DNA of 64,000 bases from BOG-908 sp965198855 (GTDB lineage: Bacteria > Pseudomonadota > Alphaproteobacteria > Acetobacterales > Acetobacteraceae): the NCBI GenBank assembly GCA_965198855.1, contig CBDAPZ010000001.1:2232001-2296000 (forward strand). Reading direction: 5' to 3'. The first letter of the stretch is position 1. Each line of letters begins with the position of its first letter. The notes beneath the pieces were generated by a model that saw nothing but the letters and a program-made list of their open reading frames with translations, was not told the origin of the DNA and did not search any database. This document shows, one piece after another, positions 25,901 to 34,155 of the stretch. The translations under genes and the position numbers were made by a program.

Positions 25901-27238
25901 TCAGAACAGTTTCTTGACCGCAGCCACAACCCAATCCGGCTGCGGCAGAGCCAGTTTTTCCAGATTGGCCGCATAAGGCAGCGGCACGTCCAGGCCCGCC
26001 ACGCGCGCAGGCGGCGCGTCCAGCCAGTCGAAGGCATGTTCGATGACCTGCATGGTGATTTCCGAGCCGATGCCGGCATATGGCCAGCCTTCTTCCACGG
26101 TGACGACGCGGCCGGTCTTCTTCACGCTCTCGATGATGGTGTCGGTATCGAGCGGCCGCAGGCTGCGCAAATTGATCACCTCCGCATCGATGCCGTCTGC
26201 CGCAAGCTTTTCCGCGGCGGCGAGGGCGACGCCGACCATAATGGAATAGGCGACGATCGTCACTTTCGTGCCGGCCCGCTCGATCTTCGCACGGCCGATC
26301 GGCAGGATGAAATCCTCATCGGTCGGGCAATCGAAGCTTTGGCCATAGAGAATCTCGTTCTCCAGGAAGATGACCGGATTGGGATCGCGAATGGCCGCGC
26401 GCAAAAGTCCCTTGGCGTCAGCGGAAGAATACGGAGCGACCACCTTCAGCCCGGGGCAATGCGCGTACCAGCTTGCATAATCCTGGCTGTGCTGGGCGCC
26501 CACGCGTGAGGCGGCGCCGTTCGGTCCGCGGAACACAATCGGGCAGCCCATCTGTCCGCCGGACATGTAGAGGGTTTTGGCGGCCGAATTGATAATCTGG
26601 TCGATCGCCTGCATGGCGAAATTGAACGTCATGAACTCGACGATCGGACGTAGCCCGTTCATCGCCGCGCCCACCGCCATGCCCGTAAAACCATGCTCGG
26701 TGATCGGCGTGTCCACCACGCGCTTCGGGCCGAACTCGTCGAGCAGGCCTTGCGAGATCTTGTAGGCACCCTGGTATTGCGCGACTTCCTCGCCGAGCAG
26801 GAATACATCCTGGCTCGCACGCATTTCGGCGGCCATCGCATCGCGCAAGGCTTCGCGCACCGTCGTGCTCTTGGTCGCACCCCAATCTTTGTCGGGAATA
26901 GCCGGCTTCGGCGCTGCCGGCACCGGCGCTGCCGCCTTCTCTTCCGGCATCTGTTTGGCCGAAGGCCGCGGCGCCTTGGCAACCGGTGCGGCCTTCGCCT
27001 CGCCGTTGGAAAGCTCGGCGATCGGCGTGTTCACGGCAACGCCATCCGTGCCTTCCTCGATCAGTATCTTTGACAATTTGCCTTCATCGACCGCTTCGAC
27101 TTCCATCGTCGCCTTGTCGGTCTCGATCTCGGCAATCACGTCGCCCGCTCGCACGTCGTCGCCGACTTTCTTGAGCCAGCGCGCAAGTTTGCCCTCCGTC
27201 ATGGTCGGAGACAGCGCCGGCATCAGCACCTCGGTCAT
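25901..27238 (-). CDS. pdhB: pyruvate dehydrogenase E1 beta subunit with lipoyl domain
   Basis: A 445-residue protein. Residues 1-78 are a lipoyl domain almost identical to that of E2 (MPALSPTMTEGKLARWLKK, lysine in ETDKATMEVEAV). An Ala/Pro/Lys linker follows, then the E1-beta transketolase-like part from about residue 125 (TTVREALRDAMAAEM...VFLLGEEVAQYQGAYKI) to its end. A lipoyl domain on E1-beta is a known alphaproteobacterial arrangement. The start at 27238 is chosen because the lipoyl domain begins there. It lies four bases after the pdhA stop. Confidence 0.96.
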   Translation of the reverse strand: MTEVLMPALSPTMTEGKLARWLKKVGDDVRAGDVIAEIETDKATMEVEAVDEGKLSKILIEEGTDGVAVNTPIAELSNGEAKAAPVAKAPRPSAKQMPEEKAAAPVPAAPKPAIPDKDWGATKSTTVREALRDAMAAEMRASQDVFLLGEEVAQYQGAYKISQGLLDEFGPKRVVDTPITEHGFTGMAVGAAMNGLRPIVEFMTFNFAMQAIDQIINSAAKTLYMSGGQMGCPIVFRGPNGAASRVGAQHSQDYASWYAHCPGLKVVAPYSSADAKGLLRAAIRDPNPVIFLENEILYGQSFDCPTDEDFILPIGRAKIERAGTKVTIVAYSIMVGVALAAAEKLAADGIDAEVINLRSLRPLDTDTIIESVKKTGRVVTVEEGWPYAGIGSEITMQVIEHAFDWLDAPPARVAGLDVPLPYAANLEKLALPQPDWVVAAVKKLF

Positions 27239-27242
27239 CGCT

Positions 27243-28211
27243 TCAGCCTTCCACCAGAATATCGGTCCAGAGCTCAGCCACATCCGGCTCCGGGCTCGAC
27301 TGCGCGAAATCCGCAGCTTCCTGCACGATCGTTTTCGTCCGATCCTCCACGGCTTTCAGATCCGCCTCGGCCACACCCAGTTCCAGCAGCCTTGCACGCG
27401 CTCCGGTGATCGGGTCGTGCTGCTCGCGCATCGCCTGCACTTCTTCGCGCGTGCGGTATTTCGCCGGGTCCGACATCGAATGACCGCGGTAACGATAGGT
27501 TTTCATCTCAAGCAGATAAGGCCCCTTGCCTTCCCGGCAATGCGCCACCGCGCGGGCGGCAGCCTCGCGCACGGCAAGCACATCCATGCCGTCCACCTGC
27601 TCGCCGGGAATGCCCCAAGGCGAACCGTTCTGCGACAGATCGCGCGACGCCGACGCACGCTCCACGCTCGTGCCCATACCGTAACGGTTATTCTCGATCA
27701 CATAGACGCAAGGCAGTTTCATCAGCGCGGACAGATTGAAACTCTCGAACACCTGCCCCTGGTTGGAAGCACCCTCGCCCATATAGGTGATCGAAACGAA
27801 GTCGTTACCACGATACTGGTTGCTGAATGCGAGACCTGTCCCGATGCTCACCTGCGCGCCCACAATGCCGTGGCCGCCGAAAAAATTCTTCTCGCGGCTG
27901 AACATGTGCATCGAGCCGCCCTTGCCGTGCGAATATCCCGTGGCACGGCCAGTGAGTTCCGCCATCACGCCCTTCGGGTCCATGCCCGTGGCAAGCATGT
28001 GCCCGTGGTCGCGATACGAGGTGATCACCTGGTCGCCCGGCTTCAGCGCCATCTGCACGCCGACCACAACAGCCTCCTGGCCGATATAAAGATGGCAGAA
28101 ACCGCCGATCAGACCCATGCCATAGAGCTGGCCGGCCTTCTCCTCGAAGCGGCGTATCAGCAGCATGTCGGTCCAGGCTTTAAGAAGATCGTCGATGGGG
28201 ACTGCGTTCAT
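27243..28211 (-). CDS. pdhA: pyruvate dehydrogenase E1 alpha subunit
   Basis: A 322-residue subunit that binds thiamine diphosphate and decarboxylates pyruvate together with PdhB. The ThDP motif is GEGASNQGQVFESFNLSALMKLPCVYVIENN. The phosphorylation-loop-like RYRGHSMSDPAKYRTREEV and the N-terminal LLIRRFEEKAGQLYG are also typical. The start at 28211 drops 21 upstream codons that cross an A-rich stretch. It is the first gene of the pdh operon, with a strong hairpin at 28258-28283 upstream, which separates it from ftsB. Confidence 0.96.
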   Translation of the reverse strand: MNAVPIDDLLKAWTDMLLIRRFEEKAGQLYGMGLIGGFCHLYIGQEAVVVGVQMALKPGDQVITSYRDHGHMLATGMDPKGVMAELTGRATGYSHGKGGSMHMFSREKNFFGGHGIVGAQVSIGTGLAFSNQYRGNDFVSITYMGEGASNQGQVFESFNLSALMKLPCVYVIENNRYGMGTSVERASASRDLSQNGSPWGIPGEQVDGMDVLAVREAAARAVAHCREGKGPYLLEMKTYRYRGHSMSDPAKYRTREEVQAMREQHDPITGARARLLELGVAEADLKAVEDRTKTIVQEAADFAQSSPEPDVAELWTDILVEG

Positions 28212-28257
28212 GCCCAGAAGGCTCCAAAAAGAAAAAAGGCCGGGAGCTCTGCCCCAG

Positions 28258-28283
28258 CGCCACCGGCACTTCAACCGGTGGCG
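28258..28283. terminator. hairpin between ftsB and pdhA
   Basis: CGCCACCGG and CCGGTGGCG form a perfect 9-bp stem around an 8-base loop; a third related segment CCGGTGGCGCG follows. On the minus strand an A/T-rich stretch comes after it towards pdhA. It could be the ftsB terminator or a leader structure of the pdh transcript. Confidence 0.45.
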
Positions 28284-28329
28284 TTCCGGTGGCGCGCCCG
28301 CTGGAGACAGCGCCTCCAGACCTGCACTG

Positions 28330-28659
28330 TTAGAAGAGTTTGTTCTTCTGACCGTAGGGGACGACGATGTCGTTGGGATCGGCCAGGTTCAGCATCGCGC
28401 GAGCGCGCTCGTCCAAAGTATCCGGGTCGATGTGGTTGGCGCGCAAGCCGGCCACCCGTTTCTCCCAACCATCGCGTTCCGCCTCTGCGGACGCCAAGGT
28501 TGCCTGCGACGTCACGAGCTGTTTCTGGCCCTGCCCGTAGGCGGTCAGGCCGTGATCCCCCCGCGTCGCGTTCCAGCCGAAATAGCCGGTCAAGGCGAGA
28601 AACAACACCGGCGGCACCATGGCCTTGGCCGCACGCTGGATCGTCCTGGCAAAACTCAT
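28330..28659 (-). CDS. ftsB: FtsB/DivIC-type septum formation initiator
   Basis: A 109-residue bitopic membrane protein of the divisome. It has a short cytoplasmic N-terminus, one membrane helix (about residues 14-30, MVPPVLFLALTGYFGWNA), then a coiled coil (LVTSQATLASAEAERDGWEKRVAGL) and the conserved C-terminal LDERARAMLNLADPNDIVV. The YFGWNATRGDHGL stretch after the helix matches alphaproteobacterial members. It sits upstream of pdhA, as is common in this class, where eno or pdh genes flank it. Confidence 0.88.
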   Translation of the reverse strand: MSFARTIQRAAKAMVPPVLFLALTGYFGWNATRGDHGLTAYGQGQKQLVTSQATLASAEAERDGWEKRVAGLRANHIDPDTLDERARAMLNLADPNDIVVPYGQKNKLF

Positions 28660-28709
28660 CTCACGTCACTCCCCGACCACCTGTACCAAAGTCTATCATC
28701 CGCGCCGCG

Positions 28710-29675
28710 TCAACGCATCTGCCTGGCTGGTCTGTCCAGCCATATCTGCGCAGCCTCCGCATCGCCGCCATGCCCCATCGCCAGCAGACCTAGCGCGATG
28801 GTCGCCACGATCCGCGCCTCGATCTCCTCGTGGCGCGCCTCGCCCCGCCAGATCGCCGCGATATCTGGCTCCACAGGGTCCGGCTCGCCCAGCGTCAGCG
28901 GCTGCAACTTTTGCTCGGAACGCCCTTGCCCGCGCACCCATACATGCACGGCCATCGGCTTGCGCGGGTTGCGCTCTGCCTCGCCACCGCCACCCTTCAG
29001 CACCAGCAATCGCGGCCGGCCCAGAAGCTCGGCGACAGCAAGATGCGTCTCGATGTAAGGCGGATGGAACACACCATCCACGCCCGCCGGCGCGCCGCCG
29101 GGATCCAGCAGCCGTGCGACCGTATTTATCGGCGAACGCAGGCCCAGCAAGCGCCGCACGCCGAGCAGATCGTCGATATGCGGGCAGAGATTGCGCACCG
29201 GAATATAGGCGAAATTGGCAGCCTCCAGCCCGCATTGCGCCTCCTGCGCATTCGCTGCCACCGGCAGGCCGAGCAGGTGCATCGCCGCACTCACTTCCAT
29301 CCCGCCGGTGAATGCGTTCGTCCCGTGCATCAGCACCCGGAACCCGGCCAGCGCCAGCGCCAGCGCCGATAGCAGGAACCAGGGCGCCCCGCGCGTGCGC
29401 CCTGCGCCGTAGGAGGGCCAATCCAGATCCACGCCTGCATCGGCCACGCGTGTCGCGGCGCGCGCACCTTCCACCAGGCCGGCGATCTCGTTGGCATCTT
29501 CGCCACGATAGCGCAGCAGCATCAGGAAGGCGCCCACCTGCATCGGGTCGGCCTCGCCACGCAGCAGCATGCCCATGGCATCGGCCGCTTCCGCGCGGGT
29601 GAGCGCACGGGATCGGCCTGGGCCGCGACCAAGGGTGGCGACATAGCCGGCGAAGCGGTCGGTCGCCTCAGTCAT
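28710..29675 (-). CDS. TrpD2/YbiB-like phosphoribosyltransferase-fold protein
   Basis: A 321-residue protein of the anthranilate phosphoribosyltransferase superfamily. The N-terminal helical domain has ALTRAEAADAMGMLLRGEADPMQVGAFLMLLR, and VLMHGTNAFTGGMEVSAAMHLLGLP resembles the substrate loops of TrpD. The strictly conserved TrpD PRPP motif is altered, as in the YbiB/TrpD2 family, which binds nucleic acid in E. coli rather than making tryptophan. It overlaps nagA by eight bases. It is unlikely to be a true TrpD. Confidence 0.75.
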   Translation of the reverse strand: MTEATDRFAGYVATLGRGPGRSRALTRAEAADAMGMLLRGEADPMQVGAFLMLLRYRGEDANEIAGLVEGARAATRVADAGVDLDWPSYGAGRTRGAPWFLLSALALALAGFRVLMHGTNAFTGGMEVSAAMHLLGLPVAANAQEAQCGLEAANFAYIPVRNLCPHIDDLLGVRRLLGLRSPINTVARLLDPGGAPAGVDGVFHPPYIETHLAVAELLGRPRLLVLKGGGGEAERNPRKPMAVHVWVRGQGRSEQKLQPLTLGEPDPVEPDIAAIWRGEARHEEIEARIVATIALGLLAMGHGGDAEAAQIWLDRPARQMR

Positions 29676-30804
29676 GCAGGCTACCCTCGCCGCCCACCCA
29701 GGTGCCCAGCACGTCCAAGCCCTCCGTCAGCAGCACGAGGTCGGCGGCGTAGCCCGGCCGGATATGCCCCCTCACGTCATCGATCCCCAAAAACGCCGCC
29801 GGCGACGCGGATGCCATGCCGAGCGCCTGCGCCGCGGTGATCCCCAGAAAATCGACCGCACGCCGCACGGCTTCCGCCAGACACAGATCTGCTCCAGCCA
29901 GGGTTCCGTCTTCGGTCACCAGGCGGCCGTCGCGCCGATAGATGACTCGGCCGAGCAGATCGAATGATGTGGCGTCGGTGCCCGCCGGCGGCATGGAGTC
30001 CGACACCAAGATCATTTTTTCGGCCGAGCGCGTGGCCAGCAGCAGGCGCAGCATGGCGGGGTGCACATGCACGCCGTCGGCGATCACACCGCAAAAACTC
30101 TGCGCATGCAGGAGCGCGGCGGCGGCAATGCCGGGCGCACGCGATGAGAGCGGCGGCATGGCGTTGAACACATGGGTGAAACCGGTGATGCCGGCTGCAA
30201 GCGCTGCTTGCGTCACCTCGAAGCAAGCCGCGCTGTGGCCGGCAGAGAGCACGATTCCGGCGGCCCGCAGCCGGCGCAGGGTCGGCACATCGACAGTCTC
30301 CGGCGCTACGGTGAGCAGCACGGGGAGGCGGCGTGCCAACGCTTCCAGACAGACGAGGTCCGCCTCCTCCGGCGCACGTATGAGGCTGGCCTGGTGCACG
30401 CCCGGGCGTAACGGGCCCAGGAAGGGGCCCTCGAAATGGATGCCCAGAACACCGGCGCCGACCGCGGCTGCGACGGCGGCCTCGAAGAACCGATCCTGCG
30501 TGTCGGTGATCAGCGTGGGCAAGAGGCCGGTGGTGCCGAGCCGCCGGTGTGCTGCGGCGATGACGCGGGCGGCTTGCGGCGTTGGCGCATCGTTGAACAG
30601 AACACCGCCGCCGCCATTGACCTGTATGTCGATCAGCCCGGGCGCCAGAAGGCTTCTCGACGGCAGGACGACACGCTCGGCTGCGACGGCATGCCGCTCC
30701 GGCAGCACGGCACGGATCAGACCGCCTTCCAGCAGCACGCCCTGGCCGGTGCACCAGGCGCCTTCACACAGCACGGCCGCATTCGTGAGGAAATGCGCAC
30801 TCAT
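29668..30804 (-). CDS. nagA: N-acetylglucosamine-6-phosphate deacetylase
   Basis: A 378-residue amidohydrolase that deacetylates GlcNAc-6-phosphate in amino-sugar recycling. Family motifs are LAPGLIDIQVNGGGGVLFND, the metal-binding Glu in GIHFEGPFLGPLRPGVHQ, the His residues in LSAGHSAACFE and GFTHVFNAMPPL, and the catalytic Asp in ILVSDSMPPAG. The start at 30804 is preferred; the longer frame adds residues not seen in homologues. No nagB or transporter lies nearby; the only partner is the overlapping TrpD2-like gene, so it is likely used in cell-wall turnover. Confidence 0.92.
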   Translation of the reverse strand: MSAHFLTNAAVLCEGAWCTGQGVLLEGGLIRAVLPERHAVAAERVVLPSRSLLAPGLIDIQVNGGGGVLFNDAPTPQAARVIAAAHRRLGTTGLLPTLITDTQDRFFEAAVAAAVGAGVLGIHFEGPFLGPLRPGVHQASLIRAPEEADLVCLEALARRLPVLLTVAPETVDVPTLRRLRAAGIVLSAGHSAACFEVTQAALAAGITGFTHVFNAMPPLSSRAPGIAAAALLHAQSFCGVIADGVHVHPAMLRLLLATRSAEKMILVSDSMPPAGTDATSFDLLGRVIYRRDGRLVTEDGTLAGADLCLAEAVRRAVDFLGITAAQALGMASASPAAFLGIDDVRGHIRPGYAADLVLLTEGLDVLGTWVGGEGSLHD

Positions 30805-30869
30805 ACCCGGTTTACAGGCCGCAGGTGTTTGCCTAGTCGTCGCCTCAACCCCACTGGAGCACACCTGAT

Positions 30870-31169
30870 ATGAGCGTTGCCGACATCGAAGCGGCCATAG
30901 AGCCGCATTTGACCGAACTCGGCACGCTCGAGGCCACCGTAAAGCTCGATTTCACCGATGACCGCCTGTTCATCGACGGCACGCAAACCCCTGCCCTTCT
31001 CACCCATGACGATCGCGACGCCGACTGCACCCTGCTCATCACCTCCGACAACATGACCCGTATCTTGGAGGGCACGCTCGACCCCACAATGGCCTTCATG
31101 ACCGGCAAGCTGAAGGTGACCGGTTCGACGACCATCGCGCTCAAACTCGCCAACATCGTCAAGCCATAG
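30870..31169 (+). CDS. SCP2 sterol-binding domain protein
   Basis: A 99-residue protein consisting of one SCP2 fold, a hydrophobic tunnel that binds lipids or fatty acyl groups. Typical features are AIEPHLTELGTLEATVKLDFTDDRLFIDG, followed by DCTLLITSDNMTRILEGTLDPTMAFMTGKLKVTGSTTIALKL. Bacterial stand-alone SCP2 proteins are common and of unknown ligand. It is divergent from nagA (65 bases between starts) and followed by the acyltransferase gene. Confidence 0.9.
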   Translation: MSVADIEAAIEPHLTELGTLEATVKLDFTDDRLFIDGTQTPALLTHDDRDADCTLLITSDNMTRILEGTLDPTMAFMTGKLKVTGSTTIALKLANIVKP

Positions 31170-31211
31170 GGTTCCGGGCTGCGTCATCTGCGGTAGACCT
31201 TTCCTCCTTGA

Positions 31212-32321
31212 GTGTTTCGGCGCTTTAGTTATTATACCGTAATGAGTACGCTGAAAAACCGTGTGCGGGCGCATGATCCGGCACGGTCTGCCGCATACAG
31301 ACCGTTCGGCGCATTCCGGCTCGCGCTCGCGGGCCTGGTGCTGGCGCAGCATTGTATGAAGCTGCTGACCGTGGACCAGAGATCCCAGTGGCCGGCGCTC
31401 GTGCTAGGGCCGGTGGCAGTCGCGTGTTTCTTCGCCTTGTCCGGCTTCATCGTGGCGGAGGCACTGACGCGTTTCTATGCGGGACGACCGCTGGCATTCA
31501 TCGGCAACCGTTTTCTGCGCGTCGTCCCGCCCTATTTGCTGGTGCTCGCACTCACCATCCTGGTGCAAAGCGCGCTCTACGCGGCGGGCCGGCTGGAGCC
31601 GCTGGATACCGCTCTGAGCGGGGCGCCCTGGCAACCGCGCGTGATCCTGGGAGGCGTGTTCGAGATCGTGCCGGGCCTGCCCGCGCGGCGAATCAGCGGG
31701 CAGGATTTCTCCTTTATCCCCTATGCCTGGACGTTGCGGGTGGAGTTCGCGTTCTATTTTGCCGCTTTTGCCGCTTGCGCGCTCCGTCGCCCCTGGGCGA
31801 TCGCGGCAGGACTCGCTCTGGCCTATCTGGCATTCGGCCGGTTTGTGCTCCGTCATGGCGCGGGGACTCAGCAGATCCTGTGCGTACCTTTCTTTGCATT
31901 CGGCCTCGGATGCTTTTTCCTGCAGCGCCGTCCAGGCCTGGCGAGCCGGCTGCACCTGCTGGCCGTATCCGCCTTCGTGCCGCTCGCTTTCACCTACTGG
32001 ATGCAGAAGGGACACCCGGTGCTGCCCTATCAACTGGGCTGCGTCGCGGTGCTGTTCATCGTGTTCTTCGCCCTTACGTGTATCGGGCAGGTGCCCGACC
32101 GGCTGCGTCGTTTCGACAAATGGGCGGGCGATCTCTCCTATCCGCTCTACATCGGCCACGGCGTGGTCGTGGTGGCAGCGCTGGGCGTGGATGGTCGGCG
32201 GGGCTGGTTGCTCTACGGCATGGCGGTTGGCGCATCGATCCTTTTGGCAGGAGGCCTGCATGTTTTAGCGGAACTGCCGCTGCGCCACCTGCGTGACAGG
32301 TTGCGGGGAACGCGGGTGTAA
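31212..32321 (+). CDS. acyltransferase 3 family membrane protein
   Basis: A 369-residue integral membrane O-acyltransferase (OafA/NodX type) with about ten helices. The N-terminal domain shows RPFGAFRLALAGLVLAQH (the conserved Arg and His) and FFALSGFIVAEAL, the classic F-x-x-S-G-F block. Members acylate lipopolysaccharide, exopolysaccharide or peptidoglycan sugars. The first codon is GTG at 31212; ATG at 31242 is equally possible. Neither has a clear ribosome binding site. No polysaccharide genes adjoin it. Confidence 0.88.
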   Translation: MFRRFSYYTVMSTLKNRVRAHDPARSAAYRPFGAFRLALAGLVLAQHCMKLLTVDQRSQWPALVLGPVAVACFFALSGFIVAEALTRFYAGRPLAFIGNRFLRVVPPYLLVLALTILVQSALYAAGRLEPLDTALSGAPWQPRVILGGVFEIVPGLPARRISGQDFSFIPYAWTLRVEFAFYFAAFAACALRRPWAIAAGLALAYLAFGRFVLRHGAGTQQILCVPFFAFGLGCFFLQRRPGLASRLHLLAVSAFVPLAFTYWMQKGHPVLPYQLGCVAVLFIVFFALTCIGQVPDRLRRFDKWAGDLSYPLYIGHGVVVVAALGVDGRRGWLLYGMAVGASILLAGGLHVLAELPLRHLRDRLRGTRV

Positions 32322-32450
32322 GAAAATTCTTGTTGCTCATCAGAAATTACAACCCATTTCGAACGAACATCTCTCCGGCCGGCTCATTGGGCCAAGAAAC
32401 ACAAGCTGAGGTTGCATTTCGGCTTGACTTTATATTCGTTATTGCAATAA

Positions 32451-32476
32451 AACCGCCTTCGTAAGGCAAGGCGGTT
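32451..32476 (+). promoter_or_regulatory. 5' leader hairpin that may mask the ribosome binding site
   Basis: AACCGCCTT (32451-32459) and AAGGCGGTT (32468-32476) form a perfect 9-bp stem with an 8-base loop, ending two bases before the ATG of the diguanylate cyclase gene. The only purine-rich stretch near the start, AAGGCGG, lies in the 3' arm, so folding would hide it. TTGACT at 32424 might be a -35 box. Confidence 0.5.
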
Positions 32477-32478
32477 CG

Positions 32479-33384
32479 ATGCTCATGTATGATGACGCGG
32501 GAATCAGTCGGCAGGCGGAGCTTTTAGGCCTGAGACATGCCGTGGAAGCGGAAATGCGGTGCGGGCCCTTCCGTATCGGGCTGGGCCGCCTGTTGCGGGA
32601 ACGCCACAAGGCCGGCACCACGGCCGCTCGATCGCGAGAGCTGGCCACCCTCTGCCGACTGGGCTGTGCGCTCTGTCTGTTGTCGGCGTTGATGATCAGC
32701 CTGCTTACACGCCCCGCAGCGGATCGGGCGGGCATGGAATTCCTGTTCGCAGCTTCGGTTCTTGCCCTGCTGTGCCTGCATTGCATCGAACGGGCGACGC
32801 GCGATGTGTATCTGCGCGAGCTGCTGCAGGATGTGCGCCTGGAGCAGCTGGCGCTCGAGAACCGCCGGCTCAGCCAGCTTTCGGCCACCGACGCGCTGAC
32901 CGGGGCTGCCAATCGCCGCCACCTCGAACACGCCCTGCACGCCTTGTGCACGCAAGCGCCCTGCGGCGATTTTCTGCTGCTGGCCGATATCGATTTCTTC
33001 AAACGCTTCAATGACTGCCACGGCCACATGGCCGGTGATTCCTGCCTGCGCGACGTGGTGGCCGCCATCCGAAAGCAGCTTCGCCGCACGGACCTGGTGG
33101 CGCGCTTCGGCGGCGAGGAATTCGCCATCATCCTGCCGCGCACGACCTACGAAGACGCGCTGGCAACAGCCGAACGCATCCGCCTCGGCGTTGCCAACCA
33201 CCGCATGCGTGTGAATGGCCAGGCCGAGGCCGTGACTGTCAGCATCGGCCTGGCCGAACGCACGAGCGGCATGACACCCTCGGCGTTGATGGCGTTGGCC
33301 GATCACGCGCTATACGCGGCCAAGCACGCAGGGCGGAACCGCATATCCTGTGCGGAAGAGACGCTTCGGGGCGTGGCCGCTTAG
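32479..33384 (+). CDS. membrane diguanylate cyclase (GGDEF)
   Basis: A 301-residue c-di-GMP synthase. An N-terminal region of about 55 residues is followed by two hydrophobic helices (about residues 57-75 and 85-102), a short coiled coil and a GGDEF domain from about residue 135 (SATDALTGAANRRHLEHAL). The active site is RFGGEEF (about 211-217), and an RxxD inhibitory site (RRTD) sits five residues before it, so product inhibition is expected. ADIDFFKRFNDCHGH gives the metal-binding Asp. The gene is monocistronic. Its TAG stop lies inside the left arm of the 184-base inverted repeat that follows. Confidence 0.93.
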   Translation: MLMYDDAGISRQAELLGLRHAVEAEMRCGPFRIGLGRLLRERHKAGTTAARSRELATLCRLGCALCLLSALMISLLTRPAADRAGMEFLFAASVLALLCLHCIERATRDVYLRELLQDVRLEQLALENRRLSQLSATDALTGAANRRHLEHALHALCTQAPCGDFLLLADIDFFKRFNDCHGHMAGDSCLRDVVAAIRKQLRRTDLVARFGGEEFAIILPRTTYEDALATAERIRLGVANHRMRVNGQAEAVTVSIGLAERTSGMTPSALMALADHALYAAKHAGRNRISCAEETLRGVAA

Positions 33385-33563
33385 GCCGTCGCGTTTGTGC
33401 TGACCCGCAGCTAGGCGGGGGGCTTTGCCCCCTCGACCCCCACCAGGGGGAAGCCCCCCTGGACCGGCAATAATGGACCCCGCTGGAGGGCCTCCCTCCG
33501 GCGGGGTCCAGGGGCAGAGCCTCTGGCCTAGCCGCGGGCCCAGCACAAACGCGACGGCCTAAG
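33380..33563. repeat. 184-base inverted-repeat element joining two convergent stop codons
   Basis: CTTAGGCCGTCGCGTTTGTG... at 33380-33402 is the exact reverse complement of 33541-33563 (23 bp), and the next 14 bases inside also pair with few changes. The centre holds four smaller GC-rich hairpins, for example GGGGGCTTTGCCCCC and GGACCCCGC/GCGGGGTCC. The TAG at 33382-33384 ends the diguanylate cyclase and the mirror TAG at 33559-33561 ends ruvA. It has no reading frame of its own. It could be a non-autonomous mobile element or a strong two-way terminator. Confidence 0.85.
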
Positions 33564-34155
33564 TCGCCAACTCCCGGAGGCTCTCGCGGAGCACGGTGTC
33601 CAATGGTGCGGCTTCGCCGAGGCGGGTTATGACGCGGTCGATGGCGACCTGTGCTTCGCCGCGGCGGTAGCCCAGATTGGTCAGCGCGGAGAGCGCATCC
33701 GCGCCGACGCCGGCGGGTTGCGAAATCGTCGTGAAGCTTGCACCGCTGGGCATGGCGCCCGCTTTCTCGCGCAGTTCGGTGAGCAGGCGGACGACGAGTT
33801 TGGGGCCGACACCGGGGACGCGGGTGAGGCTGGTGCGGTCGCCGGCGGCGATGGCGCCGACCAGGTCGCGCGGGGCCAGGGCGGAGAGGATGGAGAGCGC
33901 GACTTTGGCGCCGACGCCTTGCACGGTGGTGAGCAGGCGGAACCAGTCGCGTTCAGCTGATTCGGTGAAGCCGTAGAGAAGGATCGCATCTTCGCGCACC
34001 ACTGTTTCGATCAGCAGGCGTGCCTGTGTCGGGGCGGATGGAAGCGATGAGAGGGTGCGCGTGCTGGCCTGCACGAGGTAGCCCACGCCGTTGACGTCGA
34101 TGATGCAGGAGCCGGCGTCGAGGGAGTCGATGCGGCCGGTGAGCAGCGCGATCAT
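33559..34155 (-). CDS. ruvA: Holliday junction branch migration protein RuvA
   Basis: A 198-residue subunit that binds the Holliday junction and loads RuvB. Domain I is the OB fold (MIALLTGRIDSLDAGSCIIDVNGVGYLV). Domain II has the helix-hairpin-helix motifs LLTTVQGVGAKVALSIL and LTRVPGVGPKLVVRL. The C-terminal domain III (ALTNLGYRRGEAQVAIDRV) contacts RuvB. It overlaps ruvC by four bases. ruvB, which usually follows, is not here; an inverted-repeat element and a convergent gene take its place. Confidence 0.96.
   Translation of the reverse strand: MIALLTGRIDSLDAGSCIIDVNGVGYLVQASTRTLSSLPSAPTQARLLIETVVREDAILLYGFTESAERDWFRLLTTVQGVGAKVALSILSALAPRDLVGAIAAGDRTSLTRVPGVGPKLVVRLLTELREKAGAMPSGASFTTISQPAGVGADALSALTNLGYRRGEAQVAIDRVITRLGEAAPLDTVLRESLRELAT

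Noticed and set aside
28710..29675. Anthranilate phosphoribosyltransferase TrpD of tryptophan synthesis
   Set aside because: The PRPP and anthranilate motifs are altered and no trp genes are near; the TrpD2/YbiB family fits better.
33310..33546. Proline/glycine-rich frame in the inverted repeat after the diguanylate cyclase
   Set aside because: It is the translation of palindromic GC-rich repeats and crosses the end of the upstream gene.
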